Below, in pieces: positions 19,357 to 29,126 of a stretch of DNA of 64,000 nt (its first letter is position 1; every line of letters begins with the position of its first letter). The DNA lies in assembly GCF_900452515.1 (NCBI RefSeq), contig NZ_UGNW01000001.1, forward strand, positions 248,001-312,000. Direction: 5' to 3'. Source of the DNA: Legionella birminghamensis (GTDB taxonomy: Bacteria; Pseudomonadota; Gammaproteobacteria; Legionellales; Legionellaceae). The position numbers and the translations under genes are program-made. The notes under the pieces are model-generated. The model was not told the DNA's origin. It saw nothing but the letters and a program-made list of their open reading frames with translations, and did not search any database.

Positions 19357-19409
19357 TGATAGTTAAAAAATAAACGGCCTCTTGCTCACAAAACAAGAGG
19401 CTGTAGCGT

Positions 19410-19796
19410 CTACTTAAACAGCTTTAACACCATACTTCGCATTCTTTCCAGCTCCGATGGATTAAATTCCTTATAAATCGTACTGCCGATATTCAGGCAC
19501 ACCGTAACCTGATCGCCAACTCCTTTAAGTAAATCGACCCCAGATAAACGAAGAATTTGAATTTCATCCTTAATGTCCTGTGCCCATGGATGGAAATAGC
19601 TCATATCTGAAAAGACAGGTAGGAAACACTGTCCATTTTCAATTAGGTAAAGCACTTCCGGGTTATCTTCTGAGGACTTTTTATCAATAGGAATAATAAA
19701 ATTGGCCTTAATAAATTCAAGATAAGCCTTATTCGCTTCTTGGCTGCTCCCAGATAAAGCCAAAGCCTGCTTTACCGCGTTTTCTAATGCATTCAT
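19410..19796 (-). CDS. SseB-like N-terminal domain protein
   Basis: A 128-residue protein. The order of elements (FIIPI near residue 34, VLYLIENGQCFLPVFSDMS, then ILRLSGVDLL and a closing LNIGS...FNPSEL) fits the SseB N-terminal domain (PF07179), found in enhancer/serine-sensitivity and secretion-related proteins. The start is taken as ATG 19796, which has GAGAAG about 8 bases upstream; a TTG two codons earlier is open. Function is unknown. It reads away from pgk on the same strand, 184 bases downstream of it. Confidence 0.6.
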   Translation of the reverse strand: MNALENAVKQALALSGSSQEANKAYLEFIKANFIIPIDKKSSEDNPEVLYLIENGQCFLPVFSDMSYFHPWAQDIKDEIQILRLSGVDLLKGVGDQVTVCLNIGSTIYKEFNPSELERMRSMVLKLFK

Positions 19797-19919
19797 GGTC
19801 AAATTCTTCTCAAATTAAAAGGGGCAGAGTATAGCAATTTTTCTTGCCGTCAACGGCAAATAAGGGAAATTATTTCCGCCATTGCGGTGACTTCCTTCTG
19901 GTTTCGCGCTGGAAGCTTT

Positions 19920-19958
19920 GCTATGCCCGAAAGACAGCCATCGTCTTTGGGGCATAGC
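19920..19958. terminator. Hairpin after the tkt-gap-pgk operon
   Basis: Bases 19920-19935 (GCTATGCCCGAAAGAC) pair with 19943-19958 with one mismatch around a 7-base loop. This lies 23 bases past the pgk stop. No T-run follows on the minus strand, so it is either a Rho-dependent/processing hairpin or a REP-type repeat rather than a classic intrinsic terminator. Confidence 0.4.
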
Positions 19959-19980
19959 TGATCCTGCACAGTTTGGCGAT

Positions 19981-21174
19981 TTAGTCTGCTTTCTGAAGCT
20001 CGTTGGCCCGTTCTTCTAAAATAGCCACTGCCGGGAGGGTTTTTCCTTCCAGGCATTCAAGAAATGCTCCGCCACCGGTAGAGATGTAGGAGATTTGCTG
20101 ATTCAAATCGTAAAGGTCAATAGCTGCCAGTGTATCGCCGCCGCCGGCAATCGAAAAAGCATCGCTGTCAGCGATGGCAATCGCTATTGCGCGCGTACCA
20201 TAGGAAAATTGTGGGAACTCAAAAACGCCGACTGGACCATTCCAGATAATGGTTTGCGCTTTATCAATAATATCCAGATAATTGCGGACAGTTTCCGGGC
20301 CAATATCCATAATCATATCGTCACTGGCAATATGATGGAGGGTTTTATTGAAAGCGGGGCAGTTTTCATTAAAGCTTTTGCCAACAACTGCATCTGTTGC
20401 CAAGGGCATTTTACAGCCTTTTTCAGCAGCCAGCTGCAGAATTTCCCGCGCCTCTCCCAGCAGTTCATCTTCACACAGGGAAACGCCAATTTCATAGCCT
20501 TGTGCTTTTAAAAAAGTATTGGCAATACCGCCGCCAGCAATCAGGTAATCAACCTTGGTCACCATTTGCTTTAGCAGGGTGAGCTTGGTCGACACTTTAG
20601 CGCCGCCTACAATTGCCACTATCGGTCGTTTAGGCGCTTTCAAAACCTGTTGTAAAGCTTCCAGTTCGCGCACCAGCAATGGTCCTGCTGCTGCAATTGG
20701 TGCAAAAGCAGCAACACCTACCGTAGAGGCTTGGGCACGATGGGCGGTTCCAAACGCATCCATAATGAAAATATCGCATAATGCAGCAAGTTTCTGGGAT
20801 AAAAACCGGTCGTTTTTCTTTTCACCCATATTAAAGCGAACATTTTCACAAATGACTAACTCTCCCGGGTTTGTATTTATTCCATCCAGGTAATCGCTGA
20901 CAAAACGGACAGGATAATTGAGATAGCTGGCAAAATAATCGGCTACCGGTTCAAGAGAAAAACGTTTTTCAAAGCGTCCTTCTTCCGGACGGCCCAGATG
21001 TGAGAGGACAATTACTGCCGCTCCCGCATCCAATGCCTGTTTTATAGTCGGAAGGGCAGCTTGTAAGCGCTGATCGCTGGTAATAATACCATCCTTGATT
21101 GGTACGTTGAGATCCTCACGGATTAGAACGCGTTTATTCCTGAGATCCAGGTCGCTCATTTTTAAAACATTCAT
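19981..21174 (-). CDS. pgk: Phosphoglycerate kinase
   Basis: A 397-residue protein of normal length. It has the N-terminal 3-phosphoglycerate-binding residues ([19 protein letters not shown]), LLENVRF-type [11 protein letters not shown], the basic-patch segment [11 protein letters not shown] and the C-terminal nucleotide loop STGGGAFLE. It transfers phosphate between 1,3-bisphosphoglycerate and ADP. It is the third gene of tkt-gap-pgk, 15 bases after gap. In L. pneumophila I would expect pyk next to it, but here an SseB-like gene follows instead. Confidence 0.97.
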   Translation of the reverse strand: MNVLKMSDLDLRNKRVLIREDLNVPIKDGIITSDQRLQAALPTIKQALDAGAAVIVLSHLGRPEEGRFEKRFSLEPVADYFASYLNYPVRFVSDYLDGINTNPGELVICENVRFNMGEKKNDRFLSQKLAALCDIFIMDAFGTAHRAQASTVGVAAFAPIAAAGPLLVRELEALQQVLKAPKRPIVAIVGGAKVSTKLTLLKQMVTKVDYLIAGGGIANTFLKAQGYEIGVSLCEDELLGEAREILQLAAEKGCKMPLATDAVVGKSFNENCPAFNKTLHHIASDDMIMDIGPETVRNYLDIIDKAQTIIWNGPVGVFEFPQFSYGTRAIAIAIADSDAFSIAGGGDTLAAIDLYDLNQQISYISTGGGAFLECLEGKTLPAVAILEERANELQKAD

Positions 21175-21189
21175 GTTTTCTTCGACCCC

Positions 21190-22182
21190 TTAACGATTCA
21201 TCATACACTTGGCAGTGTCGAGCATACGGTTAGAAAAACCCCACTCATTGTCATACCAGGCAACCACTTTCACCAGATTACCCATGACTTTGGTCTGGGA
21301 AACGTCAAAGATAGCAGAGGCAGGGTGGTGATTGAAGTCGCAGGAAACCAGGGGTTCCTCATTGATATGCAATATATCATTTTTTGCACGGCGCATAATA
21401 TCATTGACTTCGCTGACTGAAGTTTCTCTGGCAGAAATAAAAGTCAGATCAACGACTGAAACATTTAACGTGGGAACGCGCATGGCGAAGCCATCGAGTT
21501 TGCCGGCCAGTTCAGGCAGTACCAGTCCCACAGCAGAGGCCGCACCCGTTTTGGTGGGGATAATCGACTGAGTGGCTGAACGGGCGCGTCTTAAATCGCT
21601 ATGGCTGCCATCCAATAACATCTGGTCTTTAGTATAGGCATGCACTGTGTTAACCAGTCCCTGGGTAATGCCAATATGCTGGTGCAGGGGTTTGACTACT
21701 GGAGCCAGGCAGTTAGTCGTGCATGATGCATTAGAGACAATAACATCCGTTGCACGCAAGCTTTGATGATTTACACCATATACAATAGTTGCATCGGCGT
21801 CTTTTCCGGGGGCTGAGATAAGCACCTTTTTAGCGCCGGAAGCAATGTGCTGCATCGCTTTTTCCCTGGAAGTAAATGCGCCAGTACATTCAAGTACGAT
21901 ATCGATATCAAGTTCACCCCAGGGTAAAAGGGCTGGGTCGCGCTGGGCAAATACTTTAATGCGCTGGCCGTCCACAACCAAATGATCGCCATCAACAATG
22001 ACTGTGCTCGCAAAACGCCCGTGCGTTGAGTCATAGCGAGTCAGATGAGCGGTTGTTTCAATACCGGAAACATCATTAATTGCAACAATTTGCAGCTCGT
22101 TCTGGCAGCCATTCTCAAAAAAAGCACGCAAAACGCAGCGTCCGATACGGCCATAGCCATTAATTGCGACTCGTATAGTCAT
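21190..22182 (-). CDS. gap: Glyceraldehyde-3-phosphate dehydrogenase, type I
   Basis: A 330-residue protein. It has the NAD-binding start INGYGRIGR, the catalytic motif [12 protein letters not shown] and the family's HAYTKDQ (with D for the usual T), plus the closing [12 protein letters not shown]. It performs the phosphorylating oxidation of glyceraldehyde 3-phosphate with NAD. The Asn in VAINDVSG at the end of beta-2 suggests NAD use. It lies 42 bases after tkt and 15 bases before pgk, in a carbon-metabolism operon. Confidence 0.96.
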   Translation of the reverse strand: MTIRVAINGYGRIGRCVLRAFFENGCQNELQIVAINDVSGIETTAHLTRYDSTHGRFASTVIVDGDHLVVDGQRIKVFAQRDPALLPWGELDIDIVLECTGAFTSREKAMQHIASGAKKVLISAPGKDADATIVYGVNHQSLRATDVIVSNASCTTNCLAPVVKPLHQHIGITQGLVNTVHAYTKDQMLLDGSHSDLRRARSATQSIIPTKTGAASAVGLVLPELAGKLDGFAMRVPTLNVSVVDLTFISARETSVSEVNDIMRRAKNDILHINEEPLVSCDFNHHPASAIFDVSQTKVMGNLVKVVAWYDNEWGFSNRMLDTAKCMMNR

Positions 22183-22224
22183 AAAACTTCTCCGAATTAT
22201 ACTGACTCAATCTAAGAGCCATTA

Positions 22225-24213
22225 TTACAATGTGTCAATTACTTTAATAATGTTATCTACTGTCAGCCCCAAATATTCATAGGCTTTAGAGGCCGGTGCT
22301 GAAACCCCAAAACGCTCCAGGCCGATGACAGCGCCGTCAAGACCAGTGAATCGATACCAGTAACCGCTGGCGGCTGCTTCAATGGCAATGCGCTTGCGCA
22401 CTCGATTAGGCAATACCTGTTCCTGATAAGCCTGATCTTGCTGTAAAAAACGTTCACAGCAGGGCATAGAGACCACACGAACCTGCTTGCCGTTCGCCCG
22501 GGCTTTTTCCGCTGCAGCTAGAGCTAGCTGAACTTCCGAACCAGTCGCCAATAGAATAATTTCAGGTTCTTTTGAACTGTCCTGCAGAATGTATGCGCCT
22601 TTACTGATTAATTCAAATGCATTTTCTGAGTGGGGCAATGCGGGTAAATTCTGGCGGGAGAGCAAAAGGGCGGATGGGCCTGACTGATGCTGCAGTGCCT
22701 GTGCCCAGGCTACCGCTGTCTCTACCAGATCCGCAGGGCGCCATACCTGCATGCCGGGGGTCAGACGCAGCATGGCTGCATGTTCAACCGGCTGATGGGT
22801 AGGGCCGTCTTCGCCGAGGCCAATGGAATCATGCGTTAAGACATAAATAACCCGCTGATTCATAATGGCGCTTAAACGGATAGCATTACGGGCGTAGTCA
22901 GTAAACACCAGGAAAGTGCCGCCATAGGGAATAAATCCGCCATGCAGGGCAATCCCATTCATGATTGCTGCCATGGCAAACTCACGCACGCCGTAGAATA
23001 AATAGTTTCCTGAGAAATCCTCTGCCGTAATGGCCTTGCTGCCTGACCAGTCAGTATTATTTGAACCGGTTAAGTCAGCCGAACCGCCGAGCATCTCGGG
23101 TAATTGTTTGGCAAAATGTTCAATGCAGTACTGGGAGCTTTTACGGGAGGCCATTGCCTTATTCTGCTCCATGCAATGCTGGATAAATTCCTGTACATCA
23201 GCAGGCCATGTATCAGGCAGGTCACCATTGATGCGTCTTAAAAATTCCTCATAGTCCTGTTTGTACTGCTTTTGATATTGGTGACAGGAGGAAAGCCATT
23301 GCTTTTCATCATATTGACCCTGTTCAACATGGTTCCACTCTGCATAAATCTGATTAGGAATTTCAAAGGGAGGATAGGGCCAGTTTAAAGTCTTGCGAAC
23401 TTGTTCAACGCCTGACGCGCCAAGCGGTGCGCCATGTGATTTCTCGCTGCCGGCTAAAGGAGAAGCAAAGCCGATCGTCGTCTTGCAGATAATTAAAGTG
23501 GGTTTGGTGGTCTCGGCACGTGCCTGTTTAAGCGCCTTTTCAATGTCAACGGGATTGTGGCCGTCAACAGGGCCAATCACCTGCCAGTGGTAGGCTTTGA
23601 AACGCTCGGCTGTGTCATCGCGAAACCAGTTATCCACCTTGCCGTCAATGGAAATGCCATTGTCGTCGTAAAATACAATCAGCTTGCCTAATTCCAAAGT
23701 CCCCGCAAGGGAGGACGCTTCATGGGATATCCCCTCCATCAAGCAGCCATCACCTACAAAGGCATAGGTAAAATGATTGACCAGCTCAAGCCCTGGGCGG
23801 TTAAACTGATTGGCCATCAGTTTTTCAGCAATGGCCATGCCGACTGCGTTGGCGAGTCCCTGACCCAGCGGTCCCGTGGTCGTTTCAACCCCGGGTGTTT
23901 CAGCAAACTCTGGATGGCCGGGGGTTTTGGAGTGCAGCTGACGAAAGTTTTTGAGTTCTTCAAGGGGTAGGTTATAGCCGCTTAAGTGTAATAGCGAGTA
24001 CAGCAGCATAGAACCATGGCCATTGGATAATACAAATCGGTCACGATCATACCAGTGTGGATTCTTTGGATTGTGTTTCAAGAATTTTTGCCATAGGACT
24101 GTGGCGATATCAGCCATTCCCAGCGGCATTCCAGGATGCCCAGACTGAGCCTGTTCTACAGCATCAATACTCAAAATTCGAATAGCATTGGCCAAATCAC
24201 TTAATGAGTGCAT
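22225..24213 (-). CDS. tkt: Transketolase
   Basis: A 662-residue ThDP enzyme. It shows [11 protein letters not shown] near the N terminus, the ThDP motif [13 protein letters not shown]...YDDN, the GPLGQG loop and the pyrimidine-domain motif [19 protein letters not shown]. It exchanges two-carbon units in the pentose phosphate pathway. It is the first gene of the tkt-gap-pgk operon; the promoter should lie between 24214 and 24405, a spacer shared with the divergent membrane-protein gene. Confidence 0.97.
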   Translation of the reverse strand: MHSLSDLANAIRILSIDAVEQAQSGHPGMPLGMADIATVLWQKFLKHNPKNPHWYDRDRFVLSNGHGSMLLYSLLHLSGYNLPLEELKNFRQLHSKTPGHPEFAETPGVETTTGPLGQGLANAVGMAIAEKLMANQFNRPGLELVNHFTYAFVGDGCLMEGISHEASSLAGTLELGKLIVFYDDNGISIDGKVDNWFRDDTAERFKAYHWQVIGPVDGHNPVDIEKALKQARAETTKPTLIICKTTIGFASPLAGSEKSHGAPLGASGVEQVRKTLNWPYPPFEIPNQIYAEWNHVEQGQYDEKQWLSSCHQYQKQYKQDYEEFLRRINGDLPDTWPADVQEFIQHCMEQNKAMASRKSSQYCIEHFAKQLPEMLGGSADLTGSNNTDWSGSKAITAEDFSGNYLFYGVREFAMAAIMNGIALHGGFIPYGGTFLVFTDYARNAIRLSAIMNQRVIYVLTHDSIGLGEDGPTHQPVEHAAMLRLTPGMQVWRPADLVETAVAWAQALQHQSGPSALLLSRQNLPALPHSENAFELISKGAYILQDSSKEPEIILLATGSEVQLALAAAEKARANGKQVRVVSMPCCERFLQQDQAYQEQVLPNRVRKRIAIEAAASGYWYRFTGLDGAVIGLERFGVSAPASKAYEYLGLTVDNIIKVIDTL

Positions 24214-24405
24214 GTGTTACTTCCCCTATTTTCAGGTTGCCTATTGTCGCTCAGAAGCTTTTAATCAGCAAGGTTGCCGAGATTGTTTTATTAGTATTGT
24301 ACAAATCTTGTTCGTCGCTGCTCTTTTTCTATATTTATTTTACTTTTTGTGTAAAATTTGAGATCATACTGGCCTTGGTTTTTAACGATAGGAAAGCATG
24401 CTGTG

Positions 24406-25722
24406 ATGCGGCAATTGCGGCAGGTTGTACAACTGGAACCGTCAATTACACACGAAGGCAAAGAGGTCTGGCAAGCGGCGAACTTGCTGGCTGAGAAACC
24501 GCAGGCTTTTTTTGAGCCTTTTGTTCAAGATCACCTGAAATGGACCCTTGATTACAGCATTCTTTGTACGCATTTGGCGCGGGAATTCGTGCTGCGTCCC
24601 GATTCGCCGGAATTAACCGAACTGCTTGCCGTGGCGCTCTTATATGCCGAGCTGCTGGAGTATGTATACCGCTATTATATTAATGTACCGCGAGAAGTGC
24701 TGCGCCTCAGAAAAGAGAAGACTGTCTACCGTCATTACCTGGAAAAAAGAGGCTATCTTTTCGAGCCCGAGGGTGAGCTCAAGCTAGAAGCCGATACGAT
24801 TACGCAAAAAATGCGTAATGATACCGCCTGGATTAATCCCTATCGCCTGATTTTCATTCGAGGCAAGCGCCTGCTGAACGCACTGGTACCCTTATTAAAT
24901 CGTGTGGAGCGATATGGCCAAGTTATTGCAACAGCGGATAAAATACTGAATCCGGCTCTGGCTTATCTTGGGTGGATTTTCTTCGGGCCCCGCTTGTTTT
25001 CCAATCTATTTATCCTGATCAAGCATTCTGTCCCGGGTCCCTGGATGACTGAGCAGGAAAAAAATCTCGGCTTCTGGTTCCGCTTTCTTGCGCAATTACA
25101 GCGTCGTTATTTTGAAATTGGCAATGATGTCGTCTGGTTTGCGGCGGGAATATTAAATTGTTTTGTCTTTGTAGGGCCCTTAGCCCCGATTGCCGTTTAT
25201 TTCAGCTTAGCCTGCTTTGTCTATGATATTATTTGGGCAAGCGTCAGGGCAGGTATCGAGATTTATCGTTTTAATCAACTAAAGGCTCAATATGCTGAGA
25301 TGGCGGAAGACATTAAAGATGATGACTCGCGTCGGGATGAATACGAAGCCTTACTCCGACATCAGAAAATACTGGATCACCGCATCCGGATGGAAACCTA
25401 CCGCGTTCTGACGACGGTGGCGACGACTACTGGCGTTTGCCTCGGATTTATCCTGATGCTTCCTCTCTTTATGGCTAATCCGTTAATTCCCGTCATTGGC
25501 GCTATTCTCTTTTTAAGCGCCACTGTGGCCGGCTTTCTGGCAACACGCTATTTTGAGGAACAAAGACCGCGGGATCAGCTGCAATTACCTCAATCACCCA
25601 AAGCAGAAAAGCCGGGTATTGCCTCTTCGCCCTATTTGTTTTTTAGTTCCAATGATAGAAAAGAAGATAAAGAAATCGATTTTGAATTTGACGAGACCCT
25701 CCTTCCTCAGCCCATGAGCTAA
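24406..25722 (+). CDS. Multi-pass membrane protein of unknown function
   Basis: A 438-residue protein with a soluble, charged N-terminal half and four strongly hydrophobic segments. One pair is near residues 245-285 (WFAAGILNCFVFVG and IAVYFSLACFVYDIIWA). The second pair is near 345-390 (TTGVCLGFILMLPLFM and VIGAILFLSATVAGFLA), separated by a charged helical linker. No enzymatic motif is recognised. ATG 24406 is chosen for GGAAAG 9 bases upstream; the frame is open 16 codons earlier. It could be a Legionella-specific protein or an effector that inserts in host membranes, but nothing in the sequence decides this. Confidence 0.65.
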   Translation: MRQLRQVVQLEPSITHEGKEVWQAANLLAEKPQAFFEPFVQDHLKWTLDYSILCTHLAREFVLRPDSPELTELLAVALLYAELLEYVYRYYINVPREVLRLRKEKTVYRHYLEKRGYLFEPEGELKLEADTITQKMRNDTAWINPYRLIFIRGKRLLNALVPLLNRVERYGQVIATADKILNPALAYLGWIFFGPRLFSNLFILIKHSVPGPWMTEQEKNLGFWFRFLAQLQRRYFEIGNDVVWFAAGILNCFVFVGPLAPIAVYFSLACFVYDIIWASVRAGIEIYRFNQLKAQYAEMAEDIKDDDSRRDEYEALLRHQKILDHRIRMETYRVLTTVATTTGVCLGFILMLPLFMANPLIPVIGAILFLSATVAGFLATRYFEEQRPRDQLQLPQSPKAEKPGIASSPYLFFSSNDRKEDKEIDFEFDETLLPQPMS

Positions 25723-25782
25723 GCATTGGAGCATTTTTCCTGAAAGTGCTATGCTCTTCTTTTTATCCCAAGAGATCTTGTA

Positions 25783-27795
25783 ATGGCTAACATTCAATTA
25801 CCGTCTTTCAAATCGATTGATCCAGAGAGTTTTGCGAATGATTTGGGAGATATGCTGCAAAATAATTTAGAGCGTATTAACGCTTTGCTGCAACAGGAAA
25901 CTGCATTTACCTGGGAGAATTTAATTGATCCGCTAGAGGATATGGAGGATGAACTGGAACGTTTCTGGTCTCCGCTTTCCCATCTGCATGCAGTGGTCAA
26001 TTCACCGGAATTACGCGCTTGTTACAAGGATTGTTTGCCAAAACTGTCTGCCTATCAATCCGCAATAGGACAAAACCAGGCCTTATACGAGGCAGTGCGT
26101 TGCTTAGATACCAGCCATATGAATGCCGTGCAGAAAAAAATGCATGAGGATATGCTGCAAGGTTTTGAATTATCGGGCGTGGCTTTATCCCCTGAAGATA
26201 AACAGGAATTCGAACAGATTCAGGCCAGGCTCTCTGAGCTATCCAATCAGTTTGAGAATAATGTGCTGGATGCCGGCCAGGCTTTTACCATGCATGTTAC
26301 CGATGAAACCAAGCTTAAAGGTCTGCCGGAGCATGCCCTGTTAGCTGCTAAAGAACTGGCCGAGGAAAAACAATTGCCGGGCTGGGTACTGAATCTGGAG
26401 TTCCCTTGCTATCTGGCCGTGATTACCTATGCCGATGACAGGGAGTTGCGGGAGACTTTTTATCATGCTTTCGTAACACGCGCTTCCGATCAAGGGCCGA
26501 CTGCGGGTAAATTTGATAATTCTGCGATCATGCAGGAGATCCTGGCATTGCGTCATCGCGAGGCACAGTTATTAGGTTTTAAAAATTATGCCGAATTATC
26601 AATAGCGACCAAAATGGTCGATTCAACCACGCAGGTCACCGATTTCCTGCTTGATTTAAGCGAACGGGCCTTTGATCAGGCCAAAAATGAGTTTCGGAAT
26701 CTGCAGAAATATGCGCGCGAGGAATGGAACATCGACCCGATTTCACCCTGGGATATCCCTTACTTATCAGAGAAATTAAGTCTGCGCGATTATAATTTTT
26801 CCCAGGAGGATTTACGTCCTTTTTTCCCGCAAAACCAGGTAATGAGCGGGCTTTTTAATATTATTGGGCGCTTGTATGGCATTCGCCTGCAAGAAGTAAA
26901 AGATGCGGAAACCTGGCACCCTGATGTCATTTGCTACCAGTTAATTGATGAACATAATGCATCACGGGGATTCATGTATGTTGATCTTTATGCCAGACAA
27001 AATAAACGTGGCGGCGCCTGGATGGATTCCTTACAAACCCGAAGACGCCTGCCGAATGGTGAAGTGCAATTGCCTATAGCCACACTGACCTGTAATTTCG
27101 CTAAACCGGCTGGCGACAAGCCAGGCACCCTGTCGCATGAAGAAGTGTCTACTTTATTCCATGAATGCGGCCATTGCCTGCATCATCTGCTGACGCAGGT
27201 TGATTACCTGAGCGCTTCTGGGATCCACGGCGTCGAATGGGATGCCGTTGAGTTGCCCAGCCAGATTTTTGAAAACTGGTGCTGGGAGAAAGCAGCCCTT
27301 GATGAGTTAAGCAGCCATGTTGAGAGCGGCGAAAAGCTGTCTGAAGACTGGTATAAAAAATTACTCTCCGCAAAAAACTTCCAATCGGCAATGGCTATGA
27401 TGCGCCAATTGGAGTTCTCACTGTTTGATTTTAGAATCCATCAGCATTTCAACGAGGAAGCTGATTTTATAGCAAACACTTTAAAAGAGGTTCGCAGCAT
27501 CACCGCTGTAACCCCTTCCACACCCTACAACCGATTCCAGCATAGCTTTTCCCATATTTTTGCGGGGGGGTATGCCGCGGGCTATTATAGTTATAAGTGG
27601 GCAGAAGTACTCTCCAGTGACGCCTACTCGCGCTTTGAAGAAGAGGGCGTTTTCAACCCGCAAACGGGCCGTGATTTCCTGCAATGCATCCTGGAAGTAG
27701 GCGGCTCCAAAAAAGCGGCAGAAGCCTTCATCGCCTTCCGCGGCCGCCCCGCTAAAGTAGACGCCCTCCTAAGGCATAATGGGATAAAAAGCTAA
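25783..27795 (+). CDS. prlC: Oligopeptidase A (M3 metallopeptidase)
   Basis: A 670-residue cytosolic zinc peptidase of M3 family length. The catalytic motif is LFHECGH (HExxH), with the downstream Glu region GVEWDAVELPSQIFENW and the typical ending FAGGYAAGYYSYKWAEVL...GRDFLQCIL..GGS. It degrades short peptides, including cleaved signal peptides. It starts at ATG 25783 after an AGAGATCTTG stretch. It ends 120 bases before the tmRNA gene. Confidence 0.95.
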   Translation: MANIQLPSFKSIDPESFANDLGDMLQNNLERINALLQQETAFTWENLIDPLEDMEDELERFWSPLSHLHAVVNSPELRACYKDCLPKLSAYQSAIGQNQALYEAVRCLDTSHMNAVQKKMHEDMLQGFELSGVALSPEDKQEFEQIQARLSELSNQFENNVLDAGQAFTMHVTDETKLKGLPEHALLAAKELAEEKQLPGWVLNLEFPCYLAVITYADDRELRETFYHAFVTRASDQGPTAGKFDNSAIMQEILALRHREAQLLGFKNYAELSIATKMVDSTTQVTDFLLDLSERAFDQAKNEFRNLQKYAREEWNIDPISPWDIPYLSEKLSLRDYNFSQEDLRPFFPQNQVMSGLFNIIGRLYGIRLQEVKDAETWHPDVICYQLIDEHNASRGFMYVDLYARQNKRGGAWMDSLQTRRRLPNGEVQLPIATLTCNFAKPAGDKPGTLSHEEVSTLFHECGHCLHHLLTQVDYLSASGIHGVEWDAVELPSQIFENWCWEKAALDELSSHVESGEKLSEDWYKKLLSAKNFQSAMAMMRQLEFSLFDFRIHQHFNEEADFIANTLKEVRSITAVTPSTPYNRFQHSFSHIFAGGYAAGYYSYKWAEVLSSDAYSRFEEEGVFNPQTGRDFLQCILEVGGSKKAAEAFIAFRGRPAKVDALLRHNGIKS

Positions 27796-27803
27796 GAAAA
27801 ATC

Positions 27804-27826
27804 CCTTCTCCCGAATCGGGAGAAGG
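27804..27826. repeat. REP-type hairpin after prlC
   Basis: CCTTCTCCCG at 27804-27813 pairs perfectly with 27817-27826 around AAT. GTGCCCGCAGGGCGG follows instead of a T-run. This form is common as a dispersed hairpin in many gammaproteobacteria. It may stop or protect the prlC transcript. Confidence 0.55.
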
Positions 27827-27901
27827 TGCCCGCAGGGCGGAAGAGGGCAAAATAGCAAACATAAAATTTTCACCACGAGATCAAAACTCAAATACTTATG
27901 A

Positions 27902-27907
27902 TATAAT
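27902..27907 (+). promoter_or_regulatory. Probable -10 box of ssrA
   Basis: A perfect TATAAT ends 8 bases before the first base of the mature tmRNA. No good -35 hexamer is seen at 16-18 bases upstream. Confidence 0.55.
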
Positions 27908-27915
27908 AAAAACAA

Positions 27916-28310
27916 GGGGGCGACCTGGCTTCGACGCGGGTTGCGAAACCGGAGGTGCATGCCGAGAAGGAGATCTCTCGTAAATAAGACTCAGTAAATA
28001 TAAATGCAAACGATGAAAACTTTGCTGGTGAAGCTATCGCTGCGTAAGCTTTGATAGTGTAACCTACCGTGTGCTGCCAAAAACCAGCACCCCGTTCGAC
28101 CGAGCCCGCTTATCGGTATCGAATCAACGGTCATAAGAGATAAGCTAGCAATCCCGCCCGTCTCGAGCGAGCTTGCGAAATTCAGAGAATCGCTGTGTCT
28201 AATCCTGCCTGTCGGAGGAGCCACAGTTAAAACCAATCGACAAGGCTAAGCATGTAGAACTAAAGGCAGAGGATTTGCGGACGCGGGTTCGATTCCCGCC
28301 GCCTCCACCA
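27916..28310 (+). ncRNA. ssrA: Transfer-messenger RNA
   Basis: About 395 bases. The 5' end GGGGGCGACCTGGCTTCGAC and the 3' end with T-arm GGTTCGATTCCCGCC and CGCCTCCACCA form the tRNA-like domain (7-bp acceptor stem with one G-U). The tag frame at 28006-28047 encodes ANDENFAGEAIAA and a stop. It rescues stalled ribosomes and marks the products for proteolysis. Its 3' end doubles as the integration target for the islands that follow; insertion left the gene intact. Confidence 0.97.
28283..28310 (+). other. Attachment site in the 3' end of ssrA (left end of island 1)
   Basis: These 28 bases (T-arm through CCA) are repeated identically at 40028-40055, and their last part again at 57267-57283. 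Tyrosine integrases commonly use tmRNA 3' ends in this way. Confidence 0.88.
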
Positions 28311-28354
28311 TAACTAATTGATTTATAACAATATTTTTTATTTGTTTTCTCAAT

Positions 28355-28371
28355 CGGCACCACTGCGGCAC
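28355..28371 (+). other. Paired CGGCAC repeats, probable integrase arm site (island 1 left)
   Basis: CGGCAC at 28355-28360 and 28366-28371, an 11-base period. The same doublet with the same period occurs near the right end of island 1 at 39883-39899. Confidence 0.5.
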
Positions 28372-28381
28372 TCACAGCGCA

Positions 28382-29113
28382 TTAGTCAGAAAGGTATAAT
28401 GACGCTTTTTGATCAAGAAATGCTTTTGTTTTTTCCCAGTAGGGGATAACTTTGCTAATCAGTCGATAGAATTTGTCGCTATGATTATGTTCTGCGATGT
28501 GGCATAGTTCGTGAATAATTACGTAATCAATGCATGTTAATGATGCCTTAATCAGATGGGTGTTAATCGTTATCTTGCCATTGACAGAACAACTACCCCA
28601 TCGAGTTTTCATCACTCTTAAATGAATGACTGGTCGTTCTTTTACCCAAGGTACTATAGGTAAAAGTAGCTCCAATCTTTGGTTAAAAAGCTCAGAAGCT
28701 TTTTGTCTATACCAATCTGTTAATAATTGTTGTCTATGTTTAATCGACCTGGATCCAATTATCTGCAGTTGGCCACGCAATAACTTAACTTGAGGCTTAA
28801 CTTTGGGTGCATCGATCACCTTAAGTACATATTTCTTCCCCAAATAGTAATGGTTTTCACCGCTTATATATTGTCGATGGGTAATATAATCTTGTTGAGA
28901 TTTGAATACACGTAATTTGTTATACACCCATTTTGCGCGTTTATTAACAGCCACAATAATTTCGTCATGGGTTGCGGATAAAGGTGCAAAAACAATAACC
29001 TGACAATCAGGTTTGACTTTAATTGTGATGCGATGGCCTTCTTGCTTTTTGGGTCGAAGCTCGAAAGGAATTTTATCTATCCCGAATGTAATATAGGATG
29101 TGTCTGCAGACAT
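28382..29113 (-). CDS. YgjP-like metal-dependent hydrolase (DUF45/M48-type)
   Basis: A 243-residue protein with the zinc motif HELCHIAEHNHSDKF and upstream MKTRWGSC, both diagnostic of the YgjP/SprT-like DUF45 family. These small metallopeptidase-like proteins are frequently encoded next to hsdR in type I RM loci, and their role there is unknown. It is the last gene of the island 1 operon, 13 bases after hsdR. Confidence 0.85.
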   Translation of the reverse strand: MSADTSYITFGIDKIPFELRPKKQEGHRITIKVKPDCQVIVFAPLSATHDEIIVAVNKRAKWVYNKLRVFKSQQDYITHRQYISGENHYYLGKKYVLKVIDAPKVKPQVKLLRGQLQIIGSRSIKHRQQLLTDWYRQKASELFNQRLELLLPIVPWVKERPVIHLRVMKTRWGSCSVNGKITINTHLIKASLTCIDYVIIHELCHIAEHNHSDKFYRLISKVIPYWEKTKAFLDQKASLYLSD

Positions 29114-29126
29114 TAATTATCCTTAA

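Noticed and set aside
20095-20893. Several plus-strand open frames over pgk
   Set aside because: They are antisense shadows of a clearly conserved gene.
27804-27826. Intrinsic terminator for prlC
   Set aside because: The stem is strong but no T-run follows; recorded as a REP-type hairpin.
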